From: Phoebastria nigripes
Lineage: Eukaryota > Chordata > Aves > Procellariiformes > Diomedeidae
Reading direction: 5' to 3'
NCBI GenBank assembly: GCA_035582835.1
Contig: JAYKAV010002927.1
Coordinates: 1-64,000 of the forward strand
Length of the DNA: 64,000 nucleotides
Part shown: positions 36,516 to 47,835 of the stretch, piece after piece
How positions within the stretch are numbered: position 1 is the stretch's first letter
Layout: the number at the start of each line of letters is the position of its first letter
Translations under genes and position numbers: made by a program
The notes under the pieces: model-generated
Database searches by the model: none
What the model saw: only the letters and a program-made list of their open reading frames with translations
What the model was told of the DNA's origin: nothing

Positions 36516-39500
36516 GTCGTAATTCTGGGGCCTATTCTGAGCTTCATCTATCTCTGAGTGTGGAGATACATAAGAGGGAGTTAAAGCCTGCATAGAAACA
36601 GTGCAGAAGAGACGGGGGGGAAATCTTCTACAGCAATCTTTCTGCTTCAGGCAAACTGCACTAGGCAATGTTTTTAAGGTGTTTCTTAAAAGTGAAGCCC
36701 CACCTCCTCTTTAGGAAGATAAGTGAGGAACTGTCTTTCACCTCACTTTGGTAGTTTGGTGAGGGTAGGAGCAATACACAAATAACTTGAGAAGCAGCTG
36801 AGTTAAATCATGCCTGTTTGCAAAAACTGAAACCTGTCAGGGTCTGAGTACTGTTCTGTAAAGTATCATTAATGGATTTGTAGCCCACAGAATAAATATC
36901 GCTAGCAAGTAAAGTAATATTTGAGGAATATGTAAGGAGTAACTATTTCATTCCTTATAAATCCTCCTTACGTTCTAACGGAGGGCCAAAAACTGGGTTT
37001 TCTCATTCAGGAAAAGTGCTATAAAACACTTGATAGAAAAGTTGCCCGAACGGAGTGCAGTTGTCAGGCACGACTGGCTTACTTTACAATGGTTAGCAAG
37101 AAAGATTAATTCCTTCTAAGGGGAAAACAGTATTTTTCCATTAAGTGAACTCTTGTATAATACAGCAGCATATCTCTGCTTCTTAAAGTCTACGCAATGC
37201 TTGCTATCCGTGTTTCCAACTGAGTTGTTTACTTTCTCTCAAATCCTCAACTTGGCAGAGCTTGTGAACAGACTGCCACTCTGCCGAGCAGAGTTCCACA
37301 AATATGAAAGAAAGAAGCAATTCTGAAGGAAGCACATCTGAAAGAAGCAAGATAAAATAGTGATGACACGATTGTTTTTATTTTATCAAGTTGCTGTAAA
37401 ACTGCTAAGCCCAGAAGTCTACCGTTTTAGCCATGTTCTGAAAAAGAAATAAATAAAGCAACCTAGTCCCTCTCACTGCTCCTCTTTAAAAAAAAAAGTT
37501 CAGATGCTTCTGAGTCACAACACTTGTAAATCCTGAAATAGAGAGAATGAAACAGATCATAAAGCATCATTACTTTTACTTAAACACACAAAGATCTGTG
37601 TGTTAGACATATATATGAAAGCAGTTAAAGAAAAAAGGATCAGAGTTGAAAAGCACCAAGAGCCTTGTTCTCGCCGAGACCTGCCTGCCTTGTCCCATCA
37701 CGTCACAGGCAAGCTGCTGAACAGGAAAATAAAACCGGTGGATACAAATCATGAGAATCCACTGTGAATGGCAAAAGTTTTATGGCTCTTGACAAATGAT
37801 CCATAATGTTCAAAAGTGAAATTTGGAAGGAGAAAATCGTAACTCTCACATGCCAGAGGATCACTGTAAAGACCAGGTTTTCCTATAGGGAAAAGTGGCA
37901 GAAAAGAGCAAGGAAAAGCCAATGAAATACATGAGAATGGGCAACCAAGCAACTTCATCATTCATCTTCAATTAGAGAGCATAACCCTTTTCAGAAAAGA
38001 AAAAATCCTAGAAATTTTCTAAAAGCCTTAAGTAACAGCATTCTCAAAACAAAAGCCACCAGCTTTAGACCAGTTTCTTCCCTTTTTTCACAAAATAATG
38101 AGATATAAAATCTTAAGTAATGCTTCCACACTTTGACTCATTTGTATAAAGTCAGCAAACAGAAGAAGAACCAGGTTTACTCTATGAAATTCTGTCAGCA
38201 TGCTTACCCCGATCCCGGGCCTGGCCCACCACTGGCACAGCTGCTAAAACGACCCTTTGGCCCGTGGAAGGCCTGGCTCGGCAATGACGTATATGTGAAG
38301 TGAGAGAGAGCAAAATATATAAATAAGCTGAATCCGTATTAAAAGCATTCTGTACTGCATGTTGATCCATCAGTACTGGCTATTATCCTGATGAAAAGCC
38401 AGCACAAACCAGCCTAAGCGTAAGATATACATCTCAGCTTCAGGGCGGGCAGCGTGCTCCTTACACTGCCCGCTCTCTGCCTGGTCAGTGCCGCTGCAGG
38501 TTCATCCCGGGTTTCTTTCCCGATAAGACCAGGGACTGGATGCTCACAGTCCACAGTTGGGTGGCACACAAATACCTGGAAAGCTGTCCGAGATCCTCTA
38601 GCAAACACATGTTCTGTAGTAAACATACAGAACAAAGATGATGATATTTTATCATGTTGTCTGAACCACAGACCCAAGAACTACAGCAATTTGGAGGGTA
38701 AGTTCTAGAGAAAATTGCATCTTATTATAAATGTTAATTACAGACTATTACCAGATAAAGAACTCAGTATTAAAAATGTCCCCATATCGCAAATACTTAG
38801 GGAATCATTACTACTTCAGATTAGGACGATACTGCCCAGAACACGTTGAACTGTAAAAATGAGCACCTAGAACTAATCTTGGCCATTGCAATAACTGATC
38901 GTGGGCACCTCGGGAGAGGAACTTTCCAACTTGTGGCAACTTGGCTATTTAACATGAATCTTTGCCCAAGGGTGAAGGGGAATTTAGAATAAAATCCCAA
39001 GGGAGAAGAGTAGCACAAAGAGAGGGCATGACAAATAAAGCATAAAGCGCAACTTCTCCCTCGGTTCATAGTTTACACCATCCCTGTTGCAGCCATATAG
39101 TGAAATTCATCACATTACAAAGTACTGTGCTACTGGTGAAAATTTATGGATTTAAAAACAAAGCAGTAGAATATGCATCTTTTCAGGGATGATGAATTCT
39201 ACTACAAACACCAACCACTGTCACAGCGTTTGCAACATTAATTCCTTTCTGGGTCTGAGCTACTTCTAGTATCTGTTAAGAGTTAGAAAAACAGCATAAT
39301 GCACAACAAATATTTTTACTGTCCTTGTGTGGTATTTGGGAAAGCATAGAGACATATCAAAACAAAGTCAAAATGTAATGTTTTGGTCATCATTTTCCCA
39401 ACTACGGTCTTGGTCTGCAGCACCAACATCTACTATCTGGAACCTGGCATTCTTTTCTAATGGCATTTTCCCTAATTTAACTTCATAAATAAACAAATCA

Positions 39501-40163
39501 ATTAGAACCAGTGGAATAATGTTGTATCAGCCTTCCAAATGAAGAAGTTCATACATAGGAAGAATGATATACACCAAAAAACTACCTTCCATCATCAGAG
39601 TTAGTTGCTAAAGAAAAATATTTTAATTTCCAAGAGAAGACAAATATTGTATTATACAAAACTATTTTAAGCATCTTCAGCATTAGCACATACACTATGT
39701 TGTTTGTCTGTGTCCTTCAGTTACATGCAGGCAGACCACAGGCTGGATATATCATTTCAGCGGCAACTGATTCGAGGCCACTATCTTTTTGAGACCCCCT
39801 GTAATTTGTCTCCGACTGTTACAAAAACTTGTGCTGCTGGAAGATGACAGAGGCAGGCTCAGTCAGACGGACAGAAATGGCTTGGAATCCTATGGCTTGA
39901 AAATCAGTAACTGCTCCTGCTTTGCAGGAGTATGAGATGGGAGAACATGTGACACTGAAGGAAGTGATCCGGAAGAAGGTTTTATTTGTTGAACTAATTA
40001 AGAGAGGACACACTTGCTTCCCTACACATTGCACAGACACTTCGATGCAGATCAGGGGGCACATGCAAGGGAGCCATGTGGCCAGGCTGGACTCTGACAC
40101 TCCCAGCACAGCATCAGAATCTGCAATCAAAAGCTATCAGAATAGGCAAAATCTCTACAATGC
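36516..40163. other. Non-coding stretch
   Basis: No gene is recognised. A short GC-richer patch with several CpG lies at about 38205-38290, where GGCCTGGC occurs twice. The frames near 38414-38708 on the two strands are mirror openings of the same sequence and show no known domain. Confidence 0.6.
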
Positions 40164-40192
40164 TTTTTTTTTTTTTTTTTTTTTTTTTTTTT

Positions 40193-40223
<31 letters not shown>
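40164..40223. repeat. T29-C8-T23 homopolymer compound
   Basis: Twenty-nine T (40164-40192), eight C (40193-40200) and twenty-three T (40201-40223). It inflates an otherwise meaningless open frame with a Phe/Pro run. Lengths of such tracts are unreliable in assemblies. Confidence 0.85.
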
Positions 40224-42244
40224 AACCCGCTCCCTATTTTGCAGTCCCTCTTACATAAAGATAACTACCAAAATATTAACAAGAAGCACCTTACAGCTTT
40301 GCTTGCCAGCGAGCCCACGAGGCACAGCCCGAGAAGTGAGAGGCGACCGTCTCCAAGGCCAGCGCTGCTCCGGGTTAAAAGAGTTCAGCACAGGCACTCT
40401 CAGCAGCACAGCAGGGCCTACCCACTCTGAGTGGGCGCCTGTCTCCTTGCAATAATTAATACGCATGCTGTAAATACTGAATATAATGTGATAATCTTCC
40501 CTTATATGCCTCATTATTTATTGGATTCTTTCTCAAAGGCAGATGGAGAGAACAGTGGTGTTAATCTCATTTGGGCTTTGAATGGATACATAATATCCAT
40601 TACCATATAGCCATCGGGGCACCGAGTTGGAGTGTATCTGCTTTATATGCAATAATTTGCAGCCAAAAAATTATTCAGTCCATAAAATACCCTTCAAGAA
40701 AAACAACTGATTTTGTAGCTGAGAAACTGACTGAGAGGGTAAGTGACCTGGCAACAGCAGCCCAGAGCCACCGTCTCCACTACGGATACACAATAATCAT
40801 ATAACTTAACGGACTGGTGAAATACCTCATTTCAGCTAACTAAATTCAGTCAAAAACCATTTTCAGCATTGACGATATATGAACTATGGTTTGGTCAGTG
40901 TGCACTGGGGGCCCTAACAGCATTTGTGAATAATTTGTCCCTCTTACCTGAAAGCTAACACTGGGTTTCAGTCTTCTTCCATCATGATCAATAGTAAAAC
41001 ATTCAGCGTTACAGAATCACAACTAGGATGGACGTCTCCATGTGAAGAGCTCACACGATGCATCTAGTGCCTACTTCTGTTATTCCCTGTGACAAGACTT
41101 TATGGCAGTGCCTGTTTTGCTACCCAGGAAAATAAAATTTGCGTCGCTAATTCATCAGGAGGGAAGGCGTAACATCGTTATTAAACATTGTAAATGTTCT
41201 TATTAAGCACTGGGTAAGTTTATAGCGAACAATGATGACAACAAAAAAACCCCAAAACATGCCACCACCAAACAAAAACACCACCAACAAGAAAAAGTGG
41301 TTAAAAGTTTCCTAAAAGCATAGCGTGGGAAAGAAAAACCTCAAGAGATTAACAGACGGTTGAAAGCCCAACACTTCCAAAAGCTTTCCCTCATACACCC
41401 TCTCTTCACGCTGAAGCTGATACCATTTTTAAGGTTTAAACATAACACCAGAAAGCTTTTATTATGTTTGTGTTTTCCAACAGCTTTTCAGACCACTCTT
41501 CTTACTCCGAGATGCATAAATACATCCGCCAGCTGCAGTAGTGAAGAGGATGGATCTGTTCCCGTGCACAGCTCCCACCTTACATTACAGCTAACTGCTC
41601 TGCGAGTGACAGCGAACTGGACACTGGAAAAATGGCACCTCGATGAATCACGCCTCGTTTATGTTTTCTGTGTTAAGATTTATGCATGTTGAGCACAGCT
41701 CAGAGCAAGTAAGTTACAGTTCAATGCAACTTAATGATTTTGTTACTCCGTGCTTTCTCCTAAATAATAGGGACGTCTCCGCTTTCTTGCCGAACGGGGG
41801 TGATGGCAGAAGAAATACTGTGGGGAGGAAAGCCGTTCTGAGCATCCCGATAGATAACTAAGCACCTCAAAGATCTCATCTACATTTTCTGAAAGCAGGT
41901 CCGTGGTGATTTACTTAGACACTGACAGGTCTTTTGGCATCTCACAAGATGAAGGAGTAGCTGTCTACCTGCCCTTTTTAAACAATGTCATTGGATATTT
42001 CACTACTGAGTACCCCATCTCCTCCAACTCAGCATACAGCGATGGAGAATAAATCAACTGCCCGCATTGAGCAGTACAGCTCCCTCTTGTAGCTCCAGTA
42101 CCATGCACACTGACAAGATGCTTTCTGGGGTTACCCATTTTCACACACACTGGGCTGAATTTCCAGGTGATGCTCTACAGCTGAGCTCCCCGGTCCTGTT
42201 ACCAATTCCTTCCTCATTTACACTGCTGTTCAAGCCTGTAATAA
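40224..42244. other. Non-coding stretch upstream of CR1
   Basis: No gene is recognised. About 40305-40440 is GC- and CpG-richer than its surroundings. The 5' end of the CR1 is indistinct: sequence just upstream of 42245 may also belong to it. Confidence 0.55.
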
Positions 42245-43310
42245 CAACACCGACACGTCAGAAGCAAGAGGAAGGAAAAGGATCACAGGTCAGCAGAAGA
42301 GCACCTGAAGAGCAGCACAGCCACTCCAGCCAGTAAGCCAGCTTCATCAGGGGCCCAACTTAAATGCCTCTGTGCAAATGCACGGAGCATGGAGAATAAA
42401 CAAGAGGAATTAGAGATGTGTGCACGCCTGCAGGGCTACGACCTTATTGGCATCAAGGAGATGTGGTGGGATGGTTCCTATGACTGGATTGTTGGAATGG
42501 AAGGATACAGACTCTTTAGGAAGGACAGGCAGGGGAGACGAGGAGGGGGTGTCACCCTCTATGTCAATGACCAGCTGGAGTGCACGGAGCTCCGCCTGGG
42601 GATGGATGAGGAGCCGACCGAGAGCTTATGGGTCAGGATTAAAGGGAGAGCAGGGACAGGTGACATTATAGTGGGGGTCTGCTACAGGCCACCCGACCAG
42701 GAAGACCGAGCGGATGAGGTCCTCTATAGGCAGATAGGAGCAGCCTCACATTTGCAAGCCCTGGTCCTCACGGGGGACTTCAACCACCCCGGTATCTGTT
42801 GGAGGGACAACACAGCAGGGCATAAGCAATCTGGGAGGTTCCTGGAATGTGTTGATGATAACTTCCTTCTCCAAGTGACAGAGCACCCAACGAGGAGACG
42901 TGCTATGCTGGACCTTGTTCTCACCAACAAGGAGGGGCTGGTGGGGAATGTGAAGCTCAAGGGCAGCCTTGGCTGCAGTGACCATGAAATGGTGGAGTTC
43001 AAGATCCTTAGGGCACCGAGGAGGGTGCATAGCAAGCTCATTACCCTGGACTTCAGGAGAGCAGACTTTGGCCTCTTCAGGGATCTGCTTGGTAGAGTAC
43101 CATGGGGTAAAGTCTTAGAGGGAAGGGGGGCCCAAGAAAGCTGGTTAGTATTCAAGGATCACCTCCTCCAAGCTCAGGAGCGATGCATCCCAACAAAGAG
43201 GAAGTCAGGCAAAAACGCCAGGAGGCCTGCGTGGATGAACAAGGAGCTCCTGGACAAACTCAAACACAGGAAGGAAGCCTCCAGAGGAATGGAAGCAAGG
43301 ACAGGTAGCC
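42245..43310 (+). pseudogene. CR1 ORF2 fragment: endonuclease domain
   Basis: An open frame encodes the endonuclease half of CR1 ORF2. An in-frame ATG at 42389 would give 322 codons to 43357, but the upstream residues LKCLCANARS (from 42359) are conserved, so the frame starts further 5'. Recognisable AP-endonuclease-like elements are the N-terminal Asn of CANARS, the Glu in IKEMWW, CYRPP, GDFNHPG and the Ser-Asp-His of CSDHEMVEF (SDH codons at 42977-42985). All these key residues look intact. In the element the domain nicks target DNA to prime reverse transcription. After about 43285 a one-base frameshift moves the CR1 frame, so the last codons of the 322-codon frame are not native, and a TGG-to-TGA stop sits at 43311-43313 in the new frame. 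Confidence 0.88.
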
Positions 43311-43313
43311 TGA

Positions 43314-43657
43314 GAGGAATACAGAGAAATTGTCCAAGCACCCAGGGATCAGGTTAGGAAAGCTAAAGCCCTGATAGAATTAAATCTCACCAGGGACGTC
43401 AAGGGCAACAAGAAAAGATTCTACAGGTACGTTGGGGATGAAAGGAAGACTAGGGAAAATGTGGGCCCTCTCCGGAAGGAAATGGGAGACCTGGTTACCC
43501 GGGATATGGAGAAGGCTGAGATACTCAATGACTTTTCTGCCTCAGTCTTCACCAGCACGTGCTCAAGCCACACCGCCGAAGTTGCAGAAGGCAAAGGCAG
43601 GGACTGGGAGAATGAAGAGCTGCCCACTGTAGGAGAAGATCAGGTTCGAGACCACAA
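43314..43657 (+). pseudogene. CR1 ORF2 fragment: linker between endonuclease and RT
   Basis: The second frame of the broken ORF2, starting [20 protein letters not shown] and continuing through [13 protein letters not shown] and DFSASVF to the approach of the RT domain. It joins the endonuclease fragment through a frameshift at about 43275-43290 plus the stop at 43311. It ends in another frameshift at about 43655-43660, where DQVRDHKEP departs from the CR1 frame. No function is expected on its own. Confidence 0.8.
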
Positions 43658-43857
43658 GGAACCTAAAGGTGCACAAGTCCATGGGACCTGATAAGATGCA
43701 TCTGCGGGTCCTGAAGGAACTGGCAGATGAAGTTGCTAAGCCACTATCCATCGTATTTGAGAAGTCGTGGCAGTCCGGTGAAGTTCCCACTGACTGGAAA
43801 AGGGGAAACATAACCCCCATTTTCAGAAAGGGAGAAAAGGAAGACCAGCGGTGCTAC
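43658..43857 (+). pseudogene. CR1 ORF2 fragment: N-terminal reverse transcriptase
   Basis: The third frame carries [30 protein letters not shown] and [12 protein letters not shown], the start of the LINE-type RT fingers region. Near 43857-43859 one extra A in TACAAGGCC breaks the frame just before the YRPVSLT-like motif; the following CR1 sequence continues one frame over. Confidence 0.8.
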
Positions 43858-44416
43858 AAGGCCAGTCAGTCTCACCTCTGTGCCCGGCGAGATCATGGAA
43901 CAGATCCTCCTGGAAACTATGCTAAGGCACATGGAAAATAAGGAGGTGACTGGTGACAGCCAACACGGCTTCACTAAGGGCAAATCGTGCCTGACAAATT
44001 TGGTGGCCTTCTACAATGGGCTTACAGCGTTGGTGGATAAGGGAAGAGCAACTCACGTCATCTACCTGGACTTGTGCAAGGCATTTGACACTGTCCCGCA
44101 CAACACCCTTGTCTCTAAATTGGAAAGACATGGATTTGACGGATGGACCACTCGGTGGATAAGGAATTGGCTGGATGGCCGCACTCAAAGAGTTGCAGTC
44201 AATGGCTCGATGTCCAAGTGGAGACCAGTGATGAGTGGCATTCCTCAGGGGTCGGTATTGAGACCGGCACTGTTTAACATCTTTGTCAGTGACATGGACA
44301 GCGGGATTGAGTGCACCCTCAGCAAGTTTGCCAACGACACCAAGCTGTGTGGTGTGGTCAACATGCTGGAGGGAAGGGACACCATCCAGTGGGACCTTGA
44401 CAGGCTTGAGAGGTAG
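43858..44416 (+). pseudogene. CR1 ORF2 fragment: RT catalytic core with mutated ADD box
   Basis: It contains the RT palm and fingers blocks: [13 protein letters not shown], the first catalytic Asp in [13 protein letters not shown] (Asp codon 44069-44071), then SGIPQGSVL. The box expected to read F-A-D-D is F-A-N-D here (Asn codon AAC at 44333-44335), so one of the two metal-binding Asp is lost. The frame ends at a TAG (44414-44416) where CR1 has Trp. It could not polymerise even if the frameshifts were absent. Confidence 0.85.
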
Positions 44417-45131
44417 GCCTGTACAAACCCTCATGAAGTTCAGAAAGGCCAAGCGCAAGGTCCTGCACATGGGTCGGAGCAATCCCAAGCACAAATACAG
44501 GTGGGGCAGAGAACAGATTGAGAGCAGCCCTGAGGAGAAGGACTTGGAGGTGTTGGTTGATAAGAAGCTCAACATGACCTGGCAATGTGCGCTTGCAGCC
44601 CAGAAGGCCAACCGTATCCTGGGCTGCATCAAGAGAAGCATGACCAGCAGGTCGAGGGAGATGATTCTGCCCCTCTAGTCCGCTCTCGTGAGACCCCACC
44701 TGGAGTACTGTGTTCAGCTCTAGGGGCCCCAACATAAGAAGGACATGGACCTGTTGGAGTGATTCCAGAGGAGGGCCACGAAGATGATCAGAGGGCTGGA
44801 GCACCTCTCCTATGAAGACAGGCTGAGAGATTTGGGGTTGTTCAGCCTGGAGAAGAGAAGGCTCCAGGGAGACCTTATAGCAGCCTTCCAGTACCTGAAA
44901 GGGGCCTACAGGAAAGCTGGAGAGGGACTTTTTACAAGGGCATGTAGTGATAGGACAAGGCATAACGGCTTTAAACTGAAAGAGGGTAGATTTAGATTAC
45001 ATATAAGGAGGAAGTTCTTCACTATGAGGGTGGTGAGGCACTGGAACAGGTTGCCCAGAGAAGTTGAGGATGCCCCATCCCTGGAAGTGTTCAAGGCCAG
45101 GTAGGATGGGGCTTTGAGCAACCTGGTCTAG
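44417..45131 (+). pseudogene. CR1 ORF2 fragment: RT thumb and C-terminal region
   Basis: After one extra C near 44428-44430 the frame continues as [56 protein letters not shown] and [12 protein letters not shown]. In-frame stops interrupt it at 44676 (TAG), 44721 (TAG, Trp site), 44760 (TGA, consistent with a CpG Arg codon) and 45102 (TAG). The TAG at 45129-45131 is the natural end of CR1 ORF2. Confidence 0.85.
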
Positions 45132-45202
45132 TGGAAGGTGCCCCTGACCATGGCAGGGGGGTTGGAACTAGATGATCTTTAAGGTCCCTTCCAACCCAAA
45201 CC

Positions 45203-45220
45203 ATTCTATGATTCTATGAT
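45203..45220 (+). repeat. CR1 3'-terminal (ATTCTATG)2
   Basis: Two exact ATTCTATG units and a partial AT, preceded by the CR1 3' sequence GGTCCCTTCCAACCC. This octamer repeat replaces poly(A) in CR1 and fixes the 3' boundary and orientation of the element. Confidence 0.93.
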
Positions 45221-47793
45221 TTAACAGTGTGAACCAAAGAAATTAGGCAGACAACATCACTGTCATGGTGGACAAAAAGGGAAAAGATGTTCTTCAAAGC
45301 CTCAGTGAATGACTTAGAAAAGAGTTAAATATTTCAAGGTAGTAAGAACGTGAAACCTTTACTATCCCCCAATTTTCTACTTGCCAGCTTTGACATTTGG
45401 GTTCTGAAAATACATGGAACAATCTGACAGAGACGAACACGCAAGTGCCTGTCCTCAGAGATACAACCCCCAAAGTGACTGGCTTTCTTCTTCTGTACAG
45501 CCTGAAAATATACTGAGTAAACTGTATGGAAACTGTCTGTAGAGTTCTCATTTAATTTAATTAACTCATAAGAGAACTGTAGCTTAGCTCAAATCGAGAG
45601 GTTTTAATCATAGAGTCATGATCTGGTCTGGAAAACAGATAAACTTAAATGAAATGGGAATTTTGTCTGCCTTTGTAATGGTCTCCCTTGCTGAAATCAA
45701 TAGTAAATTCAGTGCTCACAACTCTGATATCCTGCTTTTTTTTCTTATTTTCTCTAAGTGACTTTTCAGCTACATCAGCTACTAACTTCCAATGCTTATA
45801 TGCTATGGCAAACTAGATCTTGAAAAAATATGTATTTTTATATATACATAAAGCCTGTCAAATGTACCAAAATCTTACTAGCTTAATAAAAATGGAGTTC
45901 TTCCTGTTGGCCAGGTTATCTAAGCAACCCTGCTCCACTGCAGAATAAGTCTTTATTTAGATTATAATTAAGCTTTTTATTTGCAAACATCTCTTCATTA
46001 AACTTCACCTCTTAAATTTACAGTTGAATACTCCCAGTGGCCTAATACAGCCACAACATACACTGTTTTATATATGGCATATCAGTATTCTTCTATTCCA
46101 TATTAAATGGAATCATCAGGGAAAAGGATCGTTACACAGGAAATGGTTAATGCCCATTTCCAATTAATAAATTGCCTTTCCATTAAGTTACCTTCCAGAA
46201 CTGTATCCCGATTTCTGGATACATTTTTTGTATAGAATGTCAGAAGTACAGATTATAACCTAGAAACACAGCTAAAATGAATAGCGGTGCTATCTGTGAG
46301 AAGCCAGGTTTGTACCTTTTGGCAGCCAGGTACTGCACTAGCTGCTGATGGAAAGATTAAATCTTTATGAAGGTATCCACTATAATTATTTTCAAAGTGC
46401 AAAAATTAGTGTGTTTTTCTCTTAAGGTTCTTAATAAAATACTATTTCATTCCTGCTGGTACTCAAATCAGACCAAAACAACTGTCTGCTTCCAGTTGGC
46501 TTCTACTTCCTGAGGCCTCCATTTTAAGAGACAAAAAAAAGAGGTTTTAAGATTGGAGTGTTCAAAACCAGTTCAGATATTTATGCAGGCAACTCTAATT
46601 GCATTTAGAATCCTTACACCTTCTACGCTGATCTGGATAATTTTTTTTTTTTTAAATTTACCAAGTCTTTTGTGTCAGGATTACAACTGAAGTTCCATTA
46701 AATAAGAAATATACTTGAGGCATATGTAAATTTATTAAGGCATCAAATAAAATGGGCATATTTTGAACACACAGATTCTAAATACTAAATAAAACCAGGG
46801 TATAACTAGGCTATATAAGTCTATTTAGATGACTGGTTTGTATCTAAGCTGAAGACACCGAGTCAGAAATAAAGCTTCACTTTCATTCTGACTTTCACTG
46901 ATTTCAAATCCTAAAGGCTGAAGCTGTGAGCTAAGTAAACAGAGCACACCAGGACTTCGTGAAAAATAATTCAGTTCCCATGAACTGTGGGAACAAAATA
47001 TTCACAGAATTACTAATAGTTGCTTCTCTTCAAATATTTAACCATGGTTGTTAATATTTCTTCCTAATGTAAAACATTCTGTTTATAATTTAAAAAAAGA
47101 AAACTATTTTACTTTTGACAGTTTTTTAAAACAAGATAAAAACACAAGCCATATTGCAATATATCTCACTGGTCAGTAAAACTGGGGTCTAAACTAAGTA
47201 GCTTAAACCATAGGTATCAGAAGCATAGTGGTGAACGTGGTTGGATTGTATTTATTATTGGCAGCTCTTCACCTATGTGCAGGAGGTGGACTCGTTCCAT
47301 CCCTTCCCAGCACAGCAGGCGAGGGGACCAAGGTGAATTGCCAGCTCACCTAATAAGACATCTCTGTCAGAGGGTGCTTGGAGACTTTTCTCTCCAGAAG
47401 TCTCTTTCTTGCATATTGAAGGGAAGCGTGGCTGCAGATTAGGGTACAAAACTGATGAAAAGAACAAAAAGTACTGCACATGCTTCTGCCTGCAGTTGCC
47501 GGGCATTTAGAGGGAATGAGAATTACATGACTTGATTTACTTTATAAAAACTGATTAGTAAAACCCCCTGTGGATTTCTTAACTATACTGTGGAGGGATA
47601 TAAGATTAGTGTAGCAATTCCCATCATCAAACGTATTTACTGTTAAAATATTGGATTAGTGATGTTGTTATCCACTGTTCCAAGATTATAAAGTGATTCT
47701 TTAAAATTGAGCAGAAAAATACTGCGCTCTATCATTTGTAATTAGATTTCAGTCTGAGTGTGTTTGCCTTTCCACAAAAAGTAATTCTGCTTT

Positions 47794-47835
47794 AAAAAAA
47801 AAAAAGAAAAAAAAAAAGGAAAAGAAAGAGAAAAG
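47794..47835. repeat. A-rich purine tract
   Basis: Adenine runs separated by one or two G, about 42 bp of pure purine on the + strand. Confidence 0.8.

Larger units (their letters stand above)
42245..45220 (+). mobile_element. CR1-family non-LTR retrotransposon, long but degenerate copy
   Basis: A sense-strand copy of about 3 kb of the avian CR1 LINE. It carries the ORF2 region in CR1 order: apurinic-type endonuclease (about 42359-43000), linker, reverse transcriptase (about 43670-44416) and the C-terminal region to the natural stop at 45129-45131. A short 3' UTR of about 90 bp follows and ends in two ATTCTATG units plus AT (45203-45220), the CR1 hallmark in place of poly(A). The left edge is uncertain; the reading frame is open from 42245 after a TAA at 42242, and I see no ORF1. 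At least four frameshifts, five in-frame stops and a changed RT catalytic residue make the copy incapable of moving. The 5' truncation and lack of an obvious target-site duplication are usual for CR1. Confidence 0.93.

Noticed and set aside
39922..40455. 177-codon frame as a gene
   Set aside because: Its length comes from the T29-C8-T23 tract, read as a Phe/Pro run. The parts on either side show no domain.
42724..44963. Minus-strand frames of 143, 239 and 201 codons across the CR1
   Set aside because: They are antisense shadows of the CR1 ORF2 and show no domain of their own.
45604..45630. A reversed CR1 3' end (AATCATAGAGTCATGATCTGG)
   Set aside because: It resembles the reverse complement of the CR1 terminal repeat for only about a dozen bases and does not continue into CR1 sequence.
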